The notes under the pieces were generated by a model. The model was not told where the DNA came from and did no database searches. It was given only the letters and a program-made list of their open reading frames with translations. The translations under genes were made by a program, and so were the position numbers. Of a stretch of 64,000 nucleotides of DNA, positions 16,846-26,011 are shown in pieces. The stretch is from Candidatus Babelota bacterium (GTDB lineage: Bacteria > Babelota > Babeliae > Babelales > Vermiphilaceae), in contig SOKE01000018.1 in assembly GCA_004375875.1 (NCBI GenBank), positions 1 to 64,000 on the forward strand, in the 5' to 3' direction. How positions within the stretch are numbered: position 1 is the first letter of the stretch; each line of letters begins with the position of its first letter.

Positions 16846-17817
16846 TTATGGAAGATCAGCTAAAAAGGTATTCACCGGTTTTTCTCCAAAAATCATATCA
16901 TAAATACCTTCGCACACAGGAAGCCTCAGGCCATGTTTCTGCGCTAATTGATAAATTGATTTCACCGTATTAACACCTTCTGGAATAACACCGGTTTTTG
17001 CAATAATTTCTTCAATGGATTGTCCTTGACCAAAGTATTTACCAACCATAACATTACGGCTAAAACCACCCGTGCAAGTCAATACCAAATCACCAACACC
17101 AGCTAATCCATAGATTGTCTCTTTTTCACCCCCAACGGCTTGTGCGCACGTTACCATGTCATGGAGACCCTTTGTCAAAACAAAAGCTTTTGTATTTTCA
17201 CCGTAGCCAGCACCTTCAAGAATACCAATACCAAGTGCAATAACATTTTTTAGTGCAGCACCAACTTGCACTCCAATCATATCAGATGATTCATATGGCC
17301 TAAAATATTCATTCGCAAGAATATTTTTCAATCGAGAACAAACCTTTTTATCTGAAGCAGCAACCACAACAGCAGTAACTTCTTTGCATACTACACCATG
17401 TGCAAAACTCGGACCTAAACAAACTGCTTTATCAACAGATATCTCAAAAACATCATCAAATAGTTGCATTGGTAATAATAAGGTCTCCTGTTCAATTCCT
17501 TTGCTTAAAACTACCCAAATTTGATTTGATGTTACAAATGGCTTTGCCTGTTCTAAAACAGAACGCAAATATTTGACAGGAATTGCTTCAAACACCCATT
17601 CAACATCTGCTATAACTTCTTCAATACGTTCCATTGGAATTATAGTTTGCGGTAGTTTAACATCAGGCATATATTTTTTGTTAAAAGAACTCTTTTTTAT
17701 TGTTTGCGCAACCTCAGGATCATGACACCACAGATTGACTGTATAGCCATTATTCGCAAGCACTGTTGCAACAGCTGTACCCCATGCACCTTCACCTAAA
17801 ATAGCGATAGGCTTCAT
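16846..17817 (-). CDS. gpsA: glycerol-3-phosphate dehydrogenase [NAD(P)+]
   Basis: GpsA reduces dihydroxyacetone phosphate to sn-glycerol 3-phosphate, the start of phospholipid synthesis. The 323-residue protein has the Rossmann motif GEGAWGTAVA (8-17), the catalytic-Lys region ALKNVIALGIGI, and the family motif GLAGVGDLVLTCTGGFSRN. Length is normal. Its ATG overlaps the stop of uppS by 4 bases, so it is coupled to lipid-carrier synthesis genes. All motifs look intact. Confidence 0.96.
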   Translation of the reverse strand: MKPIAILGEGAWGTAVATVLANNGYTVNLWCHDPEVAQTIKKSSFNKKYMPDVKLPQTIIPMERIEEVIADVEWVFEAIPVKYLRSVLEQAKPFVTSNQIWVVLSKGIEQETLLLPMQLFDDVFEISVDKAVCLGPSFAHGVVCKEVTAVVVAASDKKVCSRLKNILANEYFRPYESSDMIGVQVGAALKNVIALGIGILEGAGYGENTKAFVLTKGLHDMVTCAQAVGGEKETIYGLAGVGDLVLTCTGGFSRNVMVGKYFGQGQSIEEIIAKTGVIPEGVNTVKSIYQLAQKHGLRLPVCEGIYDMIFGEKPVNTFLADLP

Positions 17818-18512
17818 ATTCCAAAATTCCTCTTATACTCTTTAAAAGAATTGAGCACATTTTCCAAATCAACTTTGGTCATATCAGGCCACATACAATC
17901 AAGAAAACATAATTCACTATATGCAGCTTGATAAAGCAAAAAATTACTTAATCGCCGCATGCCGCCCGTTCGAATGATCAAATCTGGCGCCGGAATTGAA
18001 CCAGTCCACAAATACTGATTGATCAACTCTTCGGTTATCTTATCTTCAGTAAGCTTTCCTGCTTTGACGTCATGTACTATATTTTTAACACTAGCTACAA
18101 GCTCTTGTCGTCCTCCATAACAGAACAGTAAATTCAAACATAACCGCTTACAATTCGCCGTTTTGCGTTCAGCCAGTTCACATACGGGACGCATTGACTC
18201 AGGAAATTGAGTACGATCCCCAATAAAATGAACCTGCACCCCTTTTGCAATAAACTGATCTACTTCTTTTTCCGCTTGCTTGGCTAGATAACTAAATAGA
18301 TACCGTTTCTCTGGTTCTGGACGTTTAAAATTTTCTAATGAAAAGGTATATAAAGACAAAAACCGAATCTGTTTCTCAAGGCAAAAATCGATAACAGTTC
18401 GTACTGCTTCCATTCCCTCACGATGGCCATACCAAGGCAATAAGCCTTGCCTTTTTGCCCACCGGCGATTTCCATCCATTATACAGGCTAAGTGGATTAT
18501 TTCTTTATTCAC
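17814..18512 (-). CDS. uppS: isoprenyl (undecaprenyl diphosphate) synthase
   Basis: UppS makes the C55 lipid carrier for peptidoglycan. The 232-residue protein has the catalytic Asp13 in IMDGNRRWAK, the HREGMEAV motif, SLYTFSLENFKRP, and the C-terminal RTGGMRRLSNFLLYQ region. In that last motif the usual Glu (RTSGE/RTGGE) is Met, a notable change close to the IPP-binding site. The start codon is GTG. It sits between gpsA (4-base overlap) and an upstream membrane-protein gene (13 bases). Confidence 0.93.
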   Translation of the reverse strand: MNKEIIHLACIMDGNRRWAKRQGLLPWYGHREGMEAVRTVIDFCLEKQIRFLSLYTFSLENFKRPEPEKRYLFSYLAKQAEKEVDQFIAKGVQVHFIGDRTQFPESMRPVCELAERKTANCKRLCLNLLFCYGGRQELVASVKNIVHDVKAGKLTEDKITEELINQYLWTGSIPAPDLIIRTGGMRRLSNFLLYQAAYSELCFLDCMWPDMTKVDLENVLNSFKEYKRNFGI

Positions 18513-18525
18513 TGAACTCGTACAT

Positions 18526-19194
18526 TCACACGCACTGCTGATAAGAAGGCTGTGCTTTTTTTTGTGTTATCTTCTTTATTATTCGCCAACAATATATGCA
18601 ACTACTATACACAAGAACAACACCAGTTGCAAAAAAAAGACGCTCAACAGCAACAACTGGCATTAATGCCCACCAATAAACTGTAGGCATAGGAACCAGA
18701 TAGAGCCAAAAAACCGATCCAACTGCATGTGCAATAAATGTGGCACCTAATGCTTCCAGAAAGAACGATTTTCTTTTGAGAAAATAAAGAACAACCGGAA
18801 TCAACCAATAAAAAGAATATGGCGCTACCTGAAATCCTATTGGATGTAATACAAAAAAAACCATACATACAATTGGAAGCACAAGACGAATAAGTATATG
18901 TGAACTCCCCATATACAATGCAGCACAAAAACCAGGTACTCCATGGACAAGATGAAGAAAAATTGGTGCACCACTCAAAAGACGAATACAAAAACTAAGT
19001 ACAAACCACAAAAAAGAGCCAGAAAGACCAAGGAAGCACCCCCCCAGCGGGTACATCAGATTAGTTGCAGAGAAGAAAATAGTATGCGAGCCAACGAGAT
19101 AACTTAACTTGAGCAGCGCAGCCAGTTTAAGCCCTCCATAAAAAAGAACTGTCTGAACAATTTTTTTAATTCCATATTTGAGAAGCAGCGTCAT
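18526..19194 (-). CDS. multi-pass membrane protein of unknown function
   Basis: A 222-residue protein with about six transmembrane segments (residues 18-200) and a Lys-rich C-terminus. Many small and aromatic residues, with GLSGSFLWFVLSF and LVHGVPGFCAALYMG segments, recall the S components of ECF vitamin transporters or other small integral membrane proteins, but no diagnostic motif is visible. It is the first gene of the minus-strand run with uppS and gpsA, 13 bases upstream of uppS, which hints at a role linked to envelope lipid metabolism. Confidence 0.65.
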   Translation of the reverse strand: MTLLLKYGIKKIVQTVLFYGGLKLAALLKLSYLVGSHTIFFSATNLMYPLGGCFLGLSGSFLWFVLSFCIRLLSGAPIFLHLVHGVPGFCAALYMGSSHILIRLVLPIVCMVFFVLHPIGFQVAPYSFYWLIPVVLYFLKRKSFFLEALGATFIAHAVGSVFWLYLVPMPTVYWWALMPVVAVERLFFATGVVLVYSSCIYCWRIIKKITQKKAQPSYQQCV

Positions 19195-19583
19195 ATGCTA
19201 TTCCTACAATGCTAAAAATCAGTAAAAAGATATTGCCTAATCTTTATTTTACCCCAAAGACACTTACATTAAAACCCAAAATTTGCCTTGCATGGTGCCC
19301 AATCTTGTGCTATTATTAATACAAATATTATAAAAAATCATTGCAGATTATTCAAGAAGAGACGCATATGACAAGTATCTATTTTCTTTTTGCCCCAATA
19401 CAGTATCAGCACCATACTCATCATTCTTCTCATTCACATATCCTTCATAGGGGCGCTCATGCATGCGCTCATAATAATTTTTAGTAAAAATAATAAAAAT
19501 ATTTAAAGCAGTCTTAACATTCATAATACAACAGGTTGTTGGCTCAAGAAAAAATGCACTTATAACCAATGAAGGAAATACAA
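19195..19583. other. 389-base region between divergent genes
   Basis: Contains the upstream regions of the 18526 gene (minus) and the symporter (plus). A tgctattat -10-like sequence lies at about 19308-19316. The only coding candidate is a 58-codon minus-strand frame (19348-19524), listed separately. Confidence 0.4.
19348..19524 (-). CDS. possible 58-residue small protein (doubtful)
   Basis: A minus-strand frame starting MNVKTALNIFIIFTKNYYERM, followed by a charged, polar half ending in YLSYASLLE. The composition is protein-like, but no ribosome site is visible upstream and it lies in the leader of the divergent symporter gene. A longer frame to 19596 would run into the symporter start. I keep it as a low-confidence candidate. 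Confidence 0.25.
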   Translation of the reverse strand: MNVKTALNIFIIFTKNYYERMHERPYEGYVNEKNDEYGADTVLGQKENRYLSYASLLE

Positions 19584-20945
19584 ATGAATAGCACATTATT
19601 TTTAACTATATTTTCAGCACTTGGAATTATTTATTTAATTCTAGGATTTTTTGCTTCACGAAATATCAAAACAACTGTTGATTACTTTTTGGCTGGTCGC
19701 AAGCTTGGGTTTTTTGCCGTCACCTTTACACTCATTGCAACACAGCTCGGTGGTAATATGGTTATTGCCGCTTCTCAATGGGCATATAATTATGGTTTAT
19801 ATGGCATTTTATATGCAATGGGGATGGCCCTCGGATTTCTCCTGTTATCAACTGGCTTTGCCGCAAAATTACATGCCTGTAACGTCTCAACTACCGCTGA
19901 ACTGTTCGAAACAAAGTTCAACTCACCATTGCTTAGGAAAATTGCCTCACTTATATCAATTTTATCATTGTGCGGCATTTTAGTCGCAACTATACTTGCC
20001 TCAAAAACGCTTCTTAATGGTTTAGGTATCAGCAATGAAACAATATTTATTATCTTTTGGTTATTCATTATTGCCTATACCATGATAGGAGGACTCAAGG
20101 CAGTCGTAGTAACAGACGTATTTCAAGTTTTGTTTATTATCGTAATTCTCGGCGGTATATTTCTCTATTGTCTTTTCTATCAACCAGCACCAATTGTTTC
20201 CTTAATAACATTGTTCGAAAAACAATCATCATTTACTACCACAACATTAAATGCAGCTAAAATTGTGGCGGTTTTTTTAATGCCAGCACTCTTTTCACTC
20301 ATGGAACAAGATCTTGCTCAACGTTTCTTTTCTGCACGGTCACAAAGAGTAGCTTTGGCAGCAGCACTCGGAGCTGCTGTTTTTATTATTTTATTTGGAT
20401 TCATCCCCATCTATTTTGGTATGCAAGCAAACCTGACCAACATAGTAATCCCAGATGGAGGCAATTCTCTGGTAGCAATGCTCGAATTCATAACCAATAG
20501 CAATGTATTTTTCATTCTAGCGATATGTGCAATAACTGCAGCTATTACTTCAACCGCAGACTCACTCCTATGTGCCATCAGTTCAAACATTGCACAAGAT
20601 TTCGATCCTTTTTGGTTCAGATTTCGGAATAAATTAATGCTTTCACAAGGAGTTACATTACTTGCTGGAATTGGTTCATTCATAGTTTCGTACATCGTAA
20701 CTCAACAGATACTTGATGTTACCATCGCAAGCTATGAACTTTCTGTCTGCTGCTTGCTCGTACCGTTTTTGTTTGCACTTTTTAAAGACAATCTTAATAA
20801 AAATGCTGCTATCGGAGCAGCACTATTTGGTTTAATTGGTTTTGTTTTTTTTAGAATCTATCCAGTACCGATTGCAAAAGAAATTGCAACGCTTAGTTTA
20901 TCTTTATTCGGTTACTGGATTGGTAATACAATAAAACAAAGATAA
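19584..20945 (+). CDS. sodium:solute symporter (SSS family)
   Basis: The start at 19584 (MNSTLFL) is favoured over 19569 because GAAGGAA lies at the right distance. The roughly 453-residue protein has about 13 transmembrane segments. Its N-terminal half shows the family pattern YFLAGRKLGFFAVTFTL followed by ATQLGGNMVIAAS, as in PutP/PanF-type sodium symporters. The central ALFSLMEQDLAQRFFSARS also fits. The solute cannot be told from sequence; importing nutrients from a host would suit a reduced genome. The next gene converges on it 10 bases away. Confidence 0.88.
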   Translation: MNSTLFLTIFSALGIIYLILGFFASRNIKTTVDYFLAGRKLGFFAVTFTLIATQLGGNMVIAASQWAYNYGLYGILYAMGMALGFLLLSTGFAAKLHACNVSTTAELFETKFNSPLLRKIASLISILSLCGILVATILASKTLLNGLGISNETIFIIFWLFIIAYTMIGGLKAVVVTDVFQVLFIIVILGGIFLYCLFYQPAPIVSLITLFEKQSSFTTTTLNAAKIVAVFLMPALFSLMEQDLAQRFFSARSQRVALAAALGAAVFIILFGFIPIYFGMQANLTNIVIPDGGNSLVAMLEFITNSNVFFILAICAITAAITSTADSLLCAISSNIAQDFDPFWFRFRNKLMLSQGVTLLAGIGSFIVSYIVTQQILDVTIASYELSVCCLLVPFLFALFKDNLNKNAAIGAALFGLIGFVFFRIYPVPIAKEIATLSLSLFGYWIGNTIKQR

Positions 20946-20955
20946 GAAAAAATTA

Positions 20956-21612
20956 TTAATCATTTTTTACACTTTTTACAATAAGTGCTACCGCTTCATC
21001 AATATCATCAGTAACACTAAATGTTGCCTGACGCTCAGGTGGAATAAGACCTTCTTTTATAGCAGTGTCATAATACCAATCAAGTAGTACTTTCCAATAG
21101 TCCTTGCCAATTAAAATAACCGGACGCTCAGACAATTTACCATGACGCACTAAATCAAGTACTTCAAAAAGCTCTTCGAGAGTCCCAATACCACCAGGAA
21201 AGACAACATACGCTGCAGAATAACGAGTTAATAACCATCTTCTGATAAAAAAATAATTAACAAAAATGATACGGGTACAATGACTACAAAACTCTTCATC
21301 CACCCCTTTAACTCCAATACCAAGAGTCCACTTATCACGTTCACGCTTGTCACCATAAATACTCACCACACCACAATGGGTAGCTTCCATAATACCCGGT
21401 CCACCACCAGTTATTACTGACATCTTATTTTGCGCCAACTTCACACCTAGTTGATAAGCCTTCTGCGCATACACACTATTTTTTTCTACCTCACGACCAC
21501 CAAAAACAGAGATAATTGGTTGCTGCAATCGTGAAAAAGCCCATAAGCCAGGGATAAATGAAAAGCTCCCATTAATCAATCGAAAACTTTCTTTTAAAAA
21601 AGAAAATTTCAT
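20956..21612 (-). CDS. LOG-family protein (TIGR00730 type, paralogue 1)
   Basis: A 218-residue protein with GGGPGIMEA (about 71-79) and PGGIGTLEELFEV (about 148-160), the phosphate-binding and catalytic motifs of the LOG family. Members release free cytokinin bases or cleave nucleoside 5'-monophosphates (PpnN-like). A strong AAAGGA site precedes the ATG. It follows its paralogue by 12 bases; the two share about the same layout, so they come from a tandem duplication. Biological substrate is not known. Confidence 0.88.
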   Translation of the reverse strand: MKFSFLKESFRLINGSFSFIPGLWAFSRLQQPIISVFGGREVEKNSVYAQKAYQLGVKLAQNKMSVITGGGPGIMEATHCGVVSIYGDKRERDKWTLGIGVKGVDEEFCSHCTRIIFVNYFFIRRWLLTRYSAAYVVFPGGIGTLEELFEVLDLVRHGKLSERPVILIGKDYWKVLLDWYYDTAIKEGLIPPERQATFSVTDDIDEAVALIVKSVKND

Positions 21613-21624
21613 CAGTATCCTTTC

Positions 21625-22296
21625 TTAAACCTTCTTATTGCCTTTTGTTTTTTTACATGCCTCATGAATAATAGTAAATGCATAATCTATATCGTCAGTT
21701 ACTGTAAAAAGTGTTAAATCATCGTATGTGATAAGCCCATGCTTAAGTGCTTCATTGTTAAGCCATTGCATAAAAAGATACCAATATTCATTACCAATCA
21801 AAACAATTGGTACTCGTGGAAGTTTGTTGGTATGGATAAGTGTTAAAATTTCGCCCAGCTCATCTAACGTTCCAAAACCACCGGGAAATACAACAAAAGC
21901 AATTGAATAACGTGTGAGCAGCCATTTACGTGCAAAGAAATAGTCAAGAGCAATATATTCTTGAACGCATGGATTTCTCCCTTCGCCTAATTCTGTGACA
22001 CCAATTCCAAGACTCATGCTTTTTTTACCAACAGCCACAGCCCCACAACTTGCAGCTTCCATAATTCCTGGTCCACCACCAGTTAGCACAGAAATATCAT
22101 GTGTAACTAATTTATGCCCAAGCTGATGCGCTTGCTTTGCATAGGGATCCTCTTGCGGCATACGCGAGCCACCAAAAATAGTCACCATCGGCCTTGGTAT
22201 TCCTGTCAATCGCCATAGACCATACAGTATCTGCCAATTAACCCGCAAAAAACTCCAGTAACCTAAAAACAATAAACGCAGTCGTTTAAAAAACAT
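21625..22296 (-). CDS. LOG-family protein (TIGR00730 type, paralogue 2)
   Basis: Up to 225 residues depending on start; three in-frame starts (GTG 22302, ATG 22299, ATG 22296) lie together, and 22296 has the best distance (5 bases) from GGAG. It has GGGPGIMEA and PGGFGTLDELGEI, the LOG motifs, with the variant Asp for Glu in the second. The N-terminus (FFKRLRLLFLGYWSFLR) is basic and hydrophobic. It is the upstream member of the tandem pair. Function is inferred only at family level. Confidence 0.86.
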   Translation of the reverse strand: MFFKRLRLLFLGYWSFLRVNWQILYGLWRLTGIPRPMVTIFGGSRMPQEDPYAKQAHQLGHKLVTHDISVLTGGGPGIMEAASCGAVAVGKKSMSLGIGVTELGEGRNPCVQEYIALDYFFARKWLLTRYSIAFVVFPGGFGTLDELGEILTLIHTNKLPRVPIVLIGNEYWYLFMQWLNNEALKHGLITYDDLTLFTVTDDIDYAFTIIHEACKKTKGNKKV

Positions 22297-22340
22297 CATC
22301 ACTCCTTTTTTGCCAATACCAGAACAGAGGAAATCCTTTT

Positions 22341-22384
22341 TTAAATAGCTCTATTTTAAATAGCTCTATTTTAAATAGCTCTAT
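22341..22384. repeat. three tandem copies of a 15-base unit
   Basis: The unit ttaaatagctctatt occurs at 22341-22355, 22356-22370 and 22371-22384 (last copy one base short). It lies in the leader of the LOG pair. Three short copies without spacers are not a CRISPR; replication slippage is the likely origin. Confidence 0.9.
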
Positions 22385-22596
22385 AAGAACCATCATTGCT
22401 AAATCAAGAATACCTTTCTCCCAAAACACAGGCAAGACTTTTTCAGGTAAAACACACTTCTTCAGCAAAAGACATGCAAAAATTACTCTATTTGAACCCA
22501 AAATAGGATTTTTATCTCCTTGCTCTTTCATTCAAAATGAATTAAACTTCTAGCATCCTTAAGAATTTTGCTAAATTATAATTACTAGGAACAAAT

Positions 22597-23523
22597 ATGA
22601 ATATAAAACATAATACTGTGACAAGTACATTGTTACTTTGCCTGCTTTGTGCTAACAGCAGCAAGGGAATGGATTCACACAAAAGACAGAATAGGAACAA
22701 ATTAGTAGAAGCCATTGAATTAGCACTTCAAGAAATTCAAATCCAACAACAACCTCCACAGCGTTTAAACCTAGAAGCTGGAGTACATCAAGATAATAGA
22801 AAAAAAGGTCAAGACCGATATGAAATAAGGGAAGCTGGTAAATACTATATCGGAGCAGTATATGATGGGCATGGACCGGCCGATGATGTTGTCAACTATG
22901 TAAGGAAAAATCTAATAGAATACATAATTACTTACACAAGAAATGGGGCTTCTATACTTGATTCCATCAAAAACACATTTACACAAACAGAATGCGAAAT
23001 TAATGATTGCGGATTGGAAGGCGGAACAACAGCTCTCATAGCCATTCTTGATAAAGATACCATGAAGCTACATGTAGCCAACTTAGGAGATTGTCGCGCT
23101 GTTTTATGTCGTAATAAAAATCCATTCGAACTATCTTCTGATCATAAGCCAAATAAGCCTGATGAACAAAAAAGAATAGAAGAGAAAGGGGGCTATATCG
23201 AATACGATGGTGTCCATAGGATTAACGGGCTTGCCGTGAGCCGATCTTTTGGAGATTTAGACCTCAAAGAAGAAAATCTAGGATGTATCATATCCGAACC
23301 AGAAATTGTAGAAGAATCTCTACAACCTGAAGATCAATTCCTTATTTTGGCTTCTGATGGTATTTGGGATGTTATAGACAACCAAGAAGCAGTAACTATG
23401 GTACAAAGGGCTTTTAAATTAAAAAGAACACCTCTCGAAGCAGCCGCAGAATTAGTATTAAAAGCAAAAATGAATTGCTCAATGGACGATCTTACCGTCT
23501 TGATCGTACGATTTAATAATTAG
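22597..23523 (+). CDS. secreted PP2C-type serine/threonine phosphatase
   Basis: A 308-residue protein with a signal peptide (TSTLLLCLLCANSSKG, about 9-24) and a full PP2C catalytic domain: GQDRYE (metal Asp73), VYDGHG (Asp90), GGTTA (142-146), LHVANLGDCRAV (158-169), SSDHKPNKPDEQKRIEEKGG (180-199), AVSRSFGD (213-220), LASDGIWD (251-258) and MDDLTV (296-301). All metal ligands are present. The DHKP...E..RI..GG block is typical of eukaryotic PP2C enzymes rather than bacterial RsbU/SpoIIE or Stp types. Export would place it outside the cytoplasm, so a host target is plausible. Confidence 0.93.
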   Translation: MNIKHNTVTSTLLLCLLCANSSKGMDSHKRQNRNKLVEAIELALQEIQIQQQPPQRLNLEAGVHQDNRKKGQDRYEIREAGKYYIGAVYDGHGPADDVVNYVRKNLIEYIITYTRNGASILDSIKNTFTQTECEINDCGLEGGTTALIAILDKDTMKLHVANLGDCRAVLCRNKNPFELSSDHKPNKPDEQKRIEEKGGYIEYDGVHRINGLAVSRSFGDLDLKEENLGCIISEPEIVEESLQPEDQFLILASDGIWDVIDNQEAVTMVQRAFKLKRTPLEAAAELVLKAKMNCSMDDLTVLIVRFNN

Positions 23524-23556
23524 ATGAAAATCATTTCACTAACAAGGAAAAAGTTT

Positions 23557-25866
23557 TTACCAAACTCTGCGCAGCCGCAATGCATTCAACACAACTGATA
23601 AACTCGAAAATGCCATTGCAGCACCGGCCAACATAGGATTTATGGTGATACCAAACCAAGGGTACAAAACACCCATTGCTACCGGAATCAAGAGTACATT
23701 GTAGCCAAATGCCCATATAAGATTTTGACGAATATTGCGCATCGTTGCCTTAGACAAGATGATAAGTTTAGGAATTAACAAAAGATTATTATGCAAAAGA
23801 GCAACACCAGCAGTTTCGAGTGCAACATCAGTTCCACCTCCCATAGCAATTCCAATATCTGCTGCCGCAAGTGCAGGTGCATCATTGATCCCATCACCAA
23901 CCATCGCAACATGATGTCCTTCTTGCTTGAGCTTAACAACATATTTTACTTTATCTTCTGGAATTGCCTCAGCCAATATTTGGGTAATGTTAACCTCTTG
24001 CGCAACAATTTGTGCTGAAAGTTTATTATCACCAGTAATCATTGCTGAATTGATACCCATAGAAGCAAGCTTATTAATAACCTTTTTTGCTTCAGGGCGC
24101 ACAGAATCACCAACACAAAAGAATTCTACACAAAAACCATCAATAGCAACAAAGGAAACCGATTTTGCTTCTCGCATCCATTCCAGTTCACATTTATCGG
24201 CTTCTGATGGCATTTGTACCTTTTCCAATTCCATAAGACGACGCGATCCAATCAATAACGTATGATCATTTACCTGAGCACTAATTCCTAATCCTGCCTT
24301 ACTTTCAAACTGTTCTATTGCAAATTGATCAATAAGAATAGTATTTGGCGCAAATTGATTTCGCATATATTCAACTACTGCAACTGAAATAGGATGGCTG
24401 GATCTACTCTCCATCACTACAACAAGTGCTGCAATAAATATTTGCACATCAATTCCTTTTGGGGGATTCCAACTAATTTTGTGCAAAATCTCGTCGATAT
24501 TGGAGGCAAATACATTGCTATGAACTGCCAATTTTCCAGTTGTTAAGGTTCCTGTTTTATCAAAAACTATTGTGTCAATCATGCCAGCAATTTCAAGCAT
24601 CATGGCATCTTTAATTAAGATTCCGGAGCGTGCACCTTTGCCAATAGCAACCATCAATGATGTTGGAGTAGCCAGACCAAGAGCACAGGGACACGCAATG
24701 ATAAGTACCACAATCATTGAAACAATTGCATGCAAAAAAGTAGGTTTTGGGCCAAGCAAAAACCAAAATAAAAAACTGATTATTGATAAAAGAATCACAA
24801 TTGGCACAAACACAGCCGAAATACGATCGACTAATTTCTGAACCGGAGCTTTTGCTTGTTGTGCATGTTCAACTAATTCAACAATCTTGGCTAGCATTGT
24901 TTGCGCACCAACTTTTATCGCTCTCATTTCAAATGAACCAGTTCTATTTAATGTACCGCCAATTACTGCATCGTTTTGTTTCTTGAATACTGGCATACTC
25001 TCACCAGTAACCATGCTTTCATCAATTGTTGATTCACCTTTGACAATAATACCATCAACAGGAATCTGCTCGCCGGGTTTTGCGCGTATAATATCATCTA
25101 CAACTACATCATCCACAGGAGTTTGTTCCCATTCTCGCTGTTGCTGACCCCTATCATCAGTATATTCACGTAATACAGTCGCAACTTTCGGTTGTAAACG
25201 CATCAATTTATGAATTGCCGCGGATACATGTCCTTTTGCACGCGTTTCTAAATATTTGCCAAGTAAGATAAACATTATTATAGTTGCTGCCGATTCAAAA
25301 TAGACATAAGTAGGCAAACCAGCTTGCTGCAATTGCTTTTCAAACAGCGCTACAAAAACTGAATAAAAATAAGCAATAGAGCTTCCCAATGCAATAAGTG
25401 TATCCATGGTGGCCATGCCATGTCGCAAGCTTGATATCATACCACGATAATAACGCAATCCAATCCAGAATTGCACTGGCATTGCCAAAATCATCATGAC
25501 CCATTTATTTTTTAAAATAGCCGGTGCACCGGGAATAAATGCACCAAAAAGCAATAATATAGTTAATATACCGCCAACAATAAGCTGAATAGTAAGCTTA
25601 GATAACTCTGCCCTTGATGCACGATCAATTGCTGTCTCATGCGCTTCACGTGGTGGTACTGCTTTATAACCCAACATCTCGATTTCTTGCTGAAGCATAG
25701 AATCACTTACCTGATCAGGATCAAATTCTATACAAACCTTTCCGCTAGCATAGTTAACTTGAACATCAAAAACACCTGGTATTTTGCTCAAATGACTCTC
25801 TATGCCTACAGCGCAACTGGCACAATCCATACCTATGATGGAAAAAAAAATTCGTTGGACATTCAT
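23557..25866 (-). CDS. copA: copper-translocating P-type ATPase
   Basis: A 769-residue P1B-ATPase that exports Cu(I). An N-terminal heavy-metal domain carries GMDCASC (Cys15, Cys18). Further motifs are TGES (287-290), the transmembrane CPC (392-394), DKTGT with phosphorylated Asp436, a SHP motif, and GDGINDAPA near the C-terminus. About eight transmembrane helices are visible. It is a single gene converging on the PP2C gene. No copper regulator or chaperone gene is nearby. Start follows an AAGGGATAGG site. Confidence 0.95.
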   Translation of the reverse strand: MNVQRIFFSIIGMDCASCAVGIESHLSKIPGVFDVQVNYASGKVCIEFDPDQVSDSMLQQEIEMLGYKAVPPREAHETAIDRASRAELSKLTIQLIVGGILTILLLFGAFIPGAPAILKNKWVMMILAMPVQFWIGLRYYRGMISSLRHGMATMDTLIALGSSIAYFYSVFVALFEKQLQQAGLPTYVYFESAATIIMFILLGKYLETRAKGHVSAAIHKLMRLQPKVATVLREYTDDRGQQQREWEQTPVDDVVVDDIIRAKPGEQIPVDGIIVKGESTIDESMVTGESMPVFKKQNDAVIGGTLNRTGSFEMRAIKVGAQTMLAKIVELVEHAQQAKAPVQKLVDRISAVFVPIVILLSIISFLFWFLLGPKPTFLHAIVSMIVVLIIACPCALGLATPTSLMVAIGKGARSGILIKDAMMLEIAGMIDTIVFDKTGTLTTGKLAVHSNVFASNIDEILHKISWNPPKGIDVQIFIAALVVVMESRSSHPISVAVVEYMRNQFAPNTILIDQFAIEQFESKAGLGISAQVNDHTLLIGSRRLMELEKVQMPSEADKCELEWMREAKSVSFVAIDGFCVEFFCVGDSVRPEAKKVINKLASMGINSAMITGDNKLSAQIVAQEVNITQILAEAIPEDKVKYVVKLKQEGHHVAMVGDGINDAPALAAADIGIAMGGGTDVALETAGVALLHNNLLLIPKLIILSKATMRNIRQNLIWAFGYNVLLIPVAMGVLYPWFGITINPMLAGAAMAFSSLSVVLNALRLRRVW

Positions 25867-26011
25867 TACCTATCCCTTTTTTTTGTAGCAACAATTAGCT
25901 TATTAACTAGTATAACAAAATTAATTACCCCAAAACTCTATCATATAACAGTACAATTGTTATATTAAAGAAAGATATAAATTATATTGGAATTGTAATC
26001 GAAAGGAAATT

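Noticed and set aside
22341-22384. Repeat array as a possible CRISPR
   Set aside because: Units are 15 bases, directly adjacent, only three copies, without spacers or cas genes.
22286-22531. 81-codon minus-strand frame upstream of the LOG pair
   Set aside because: It contains the three 15-base repeats (IELFK units), overlaps the LOG start and has no ribosome site; likely non-coding leader.
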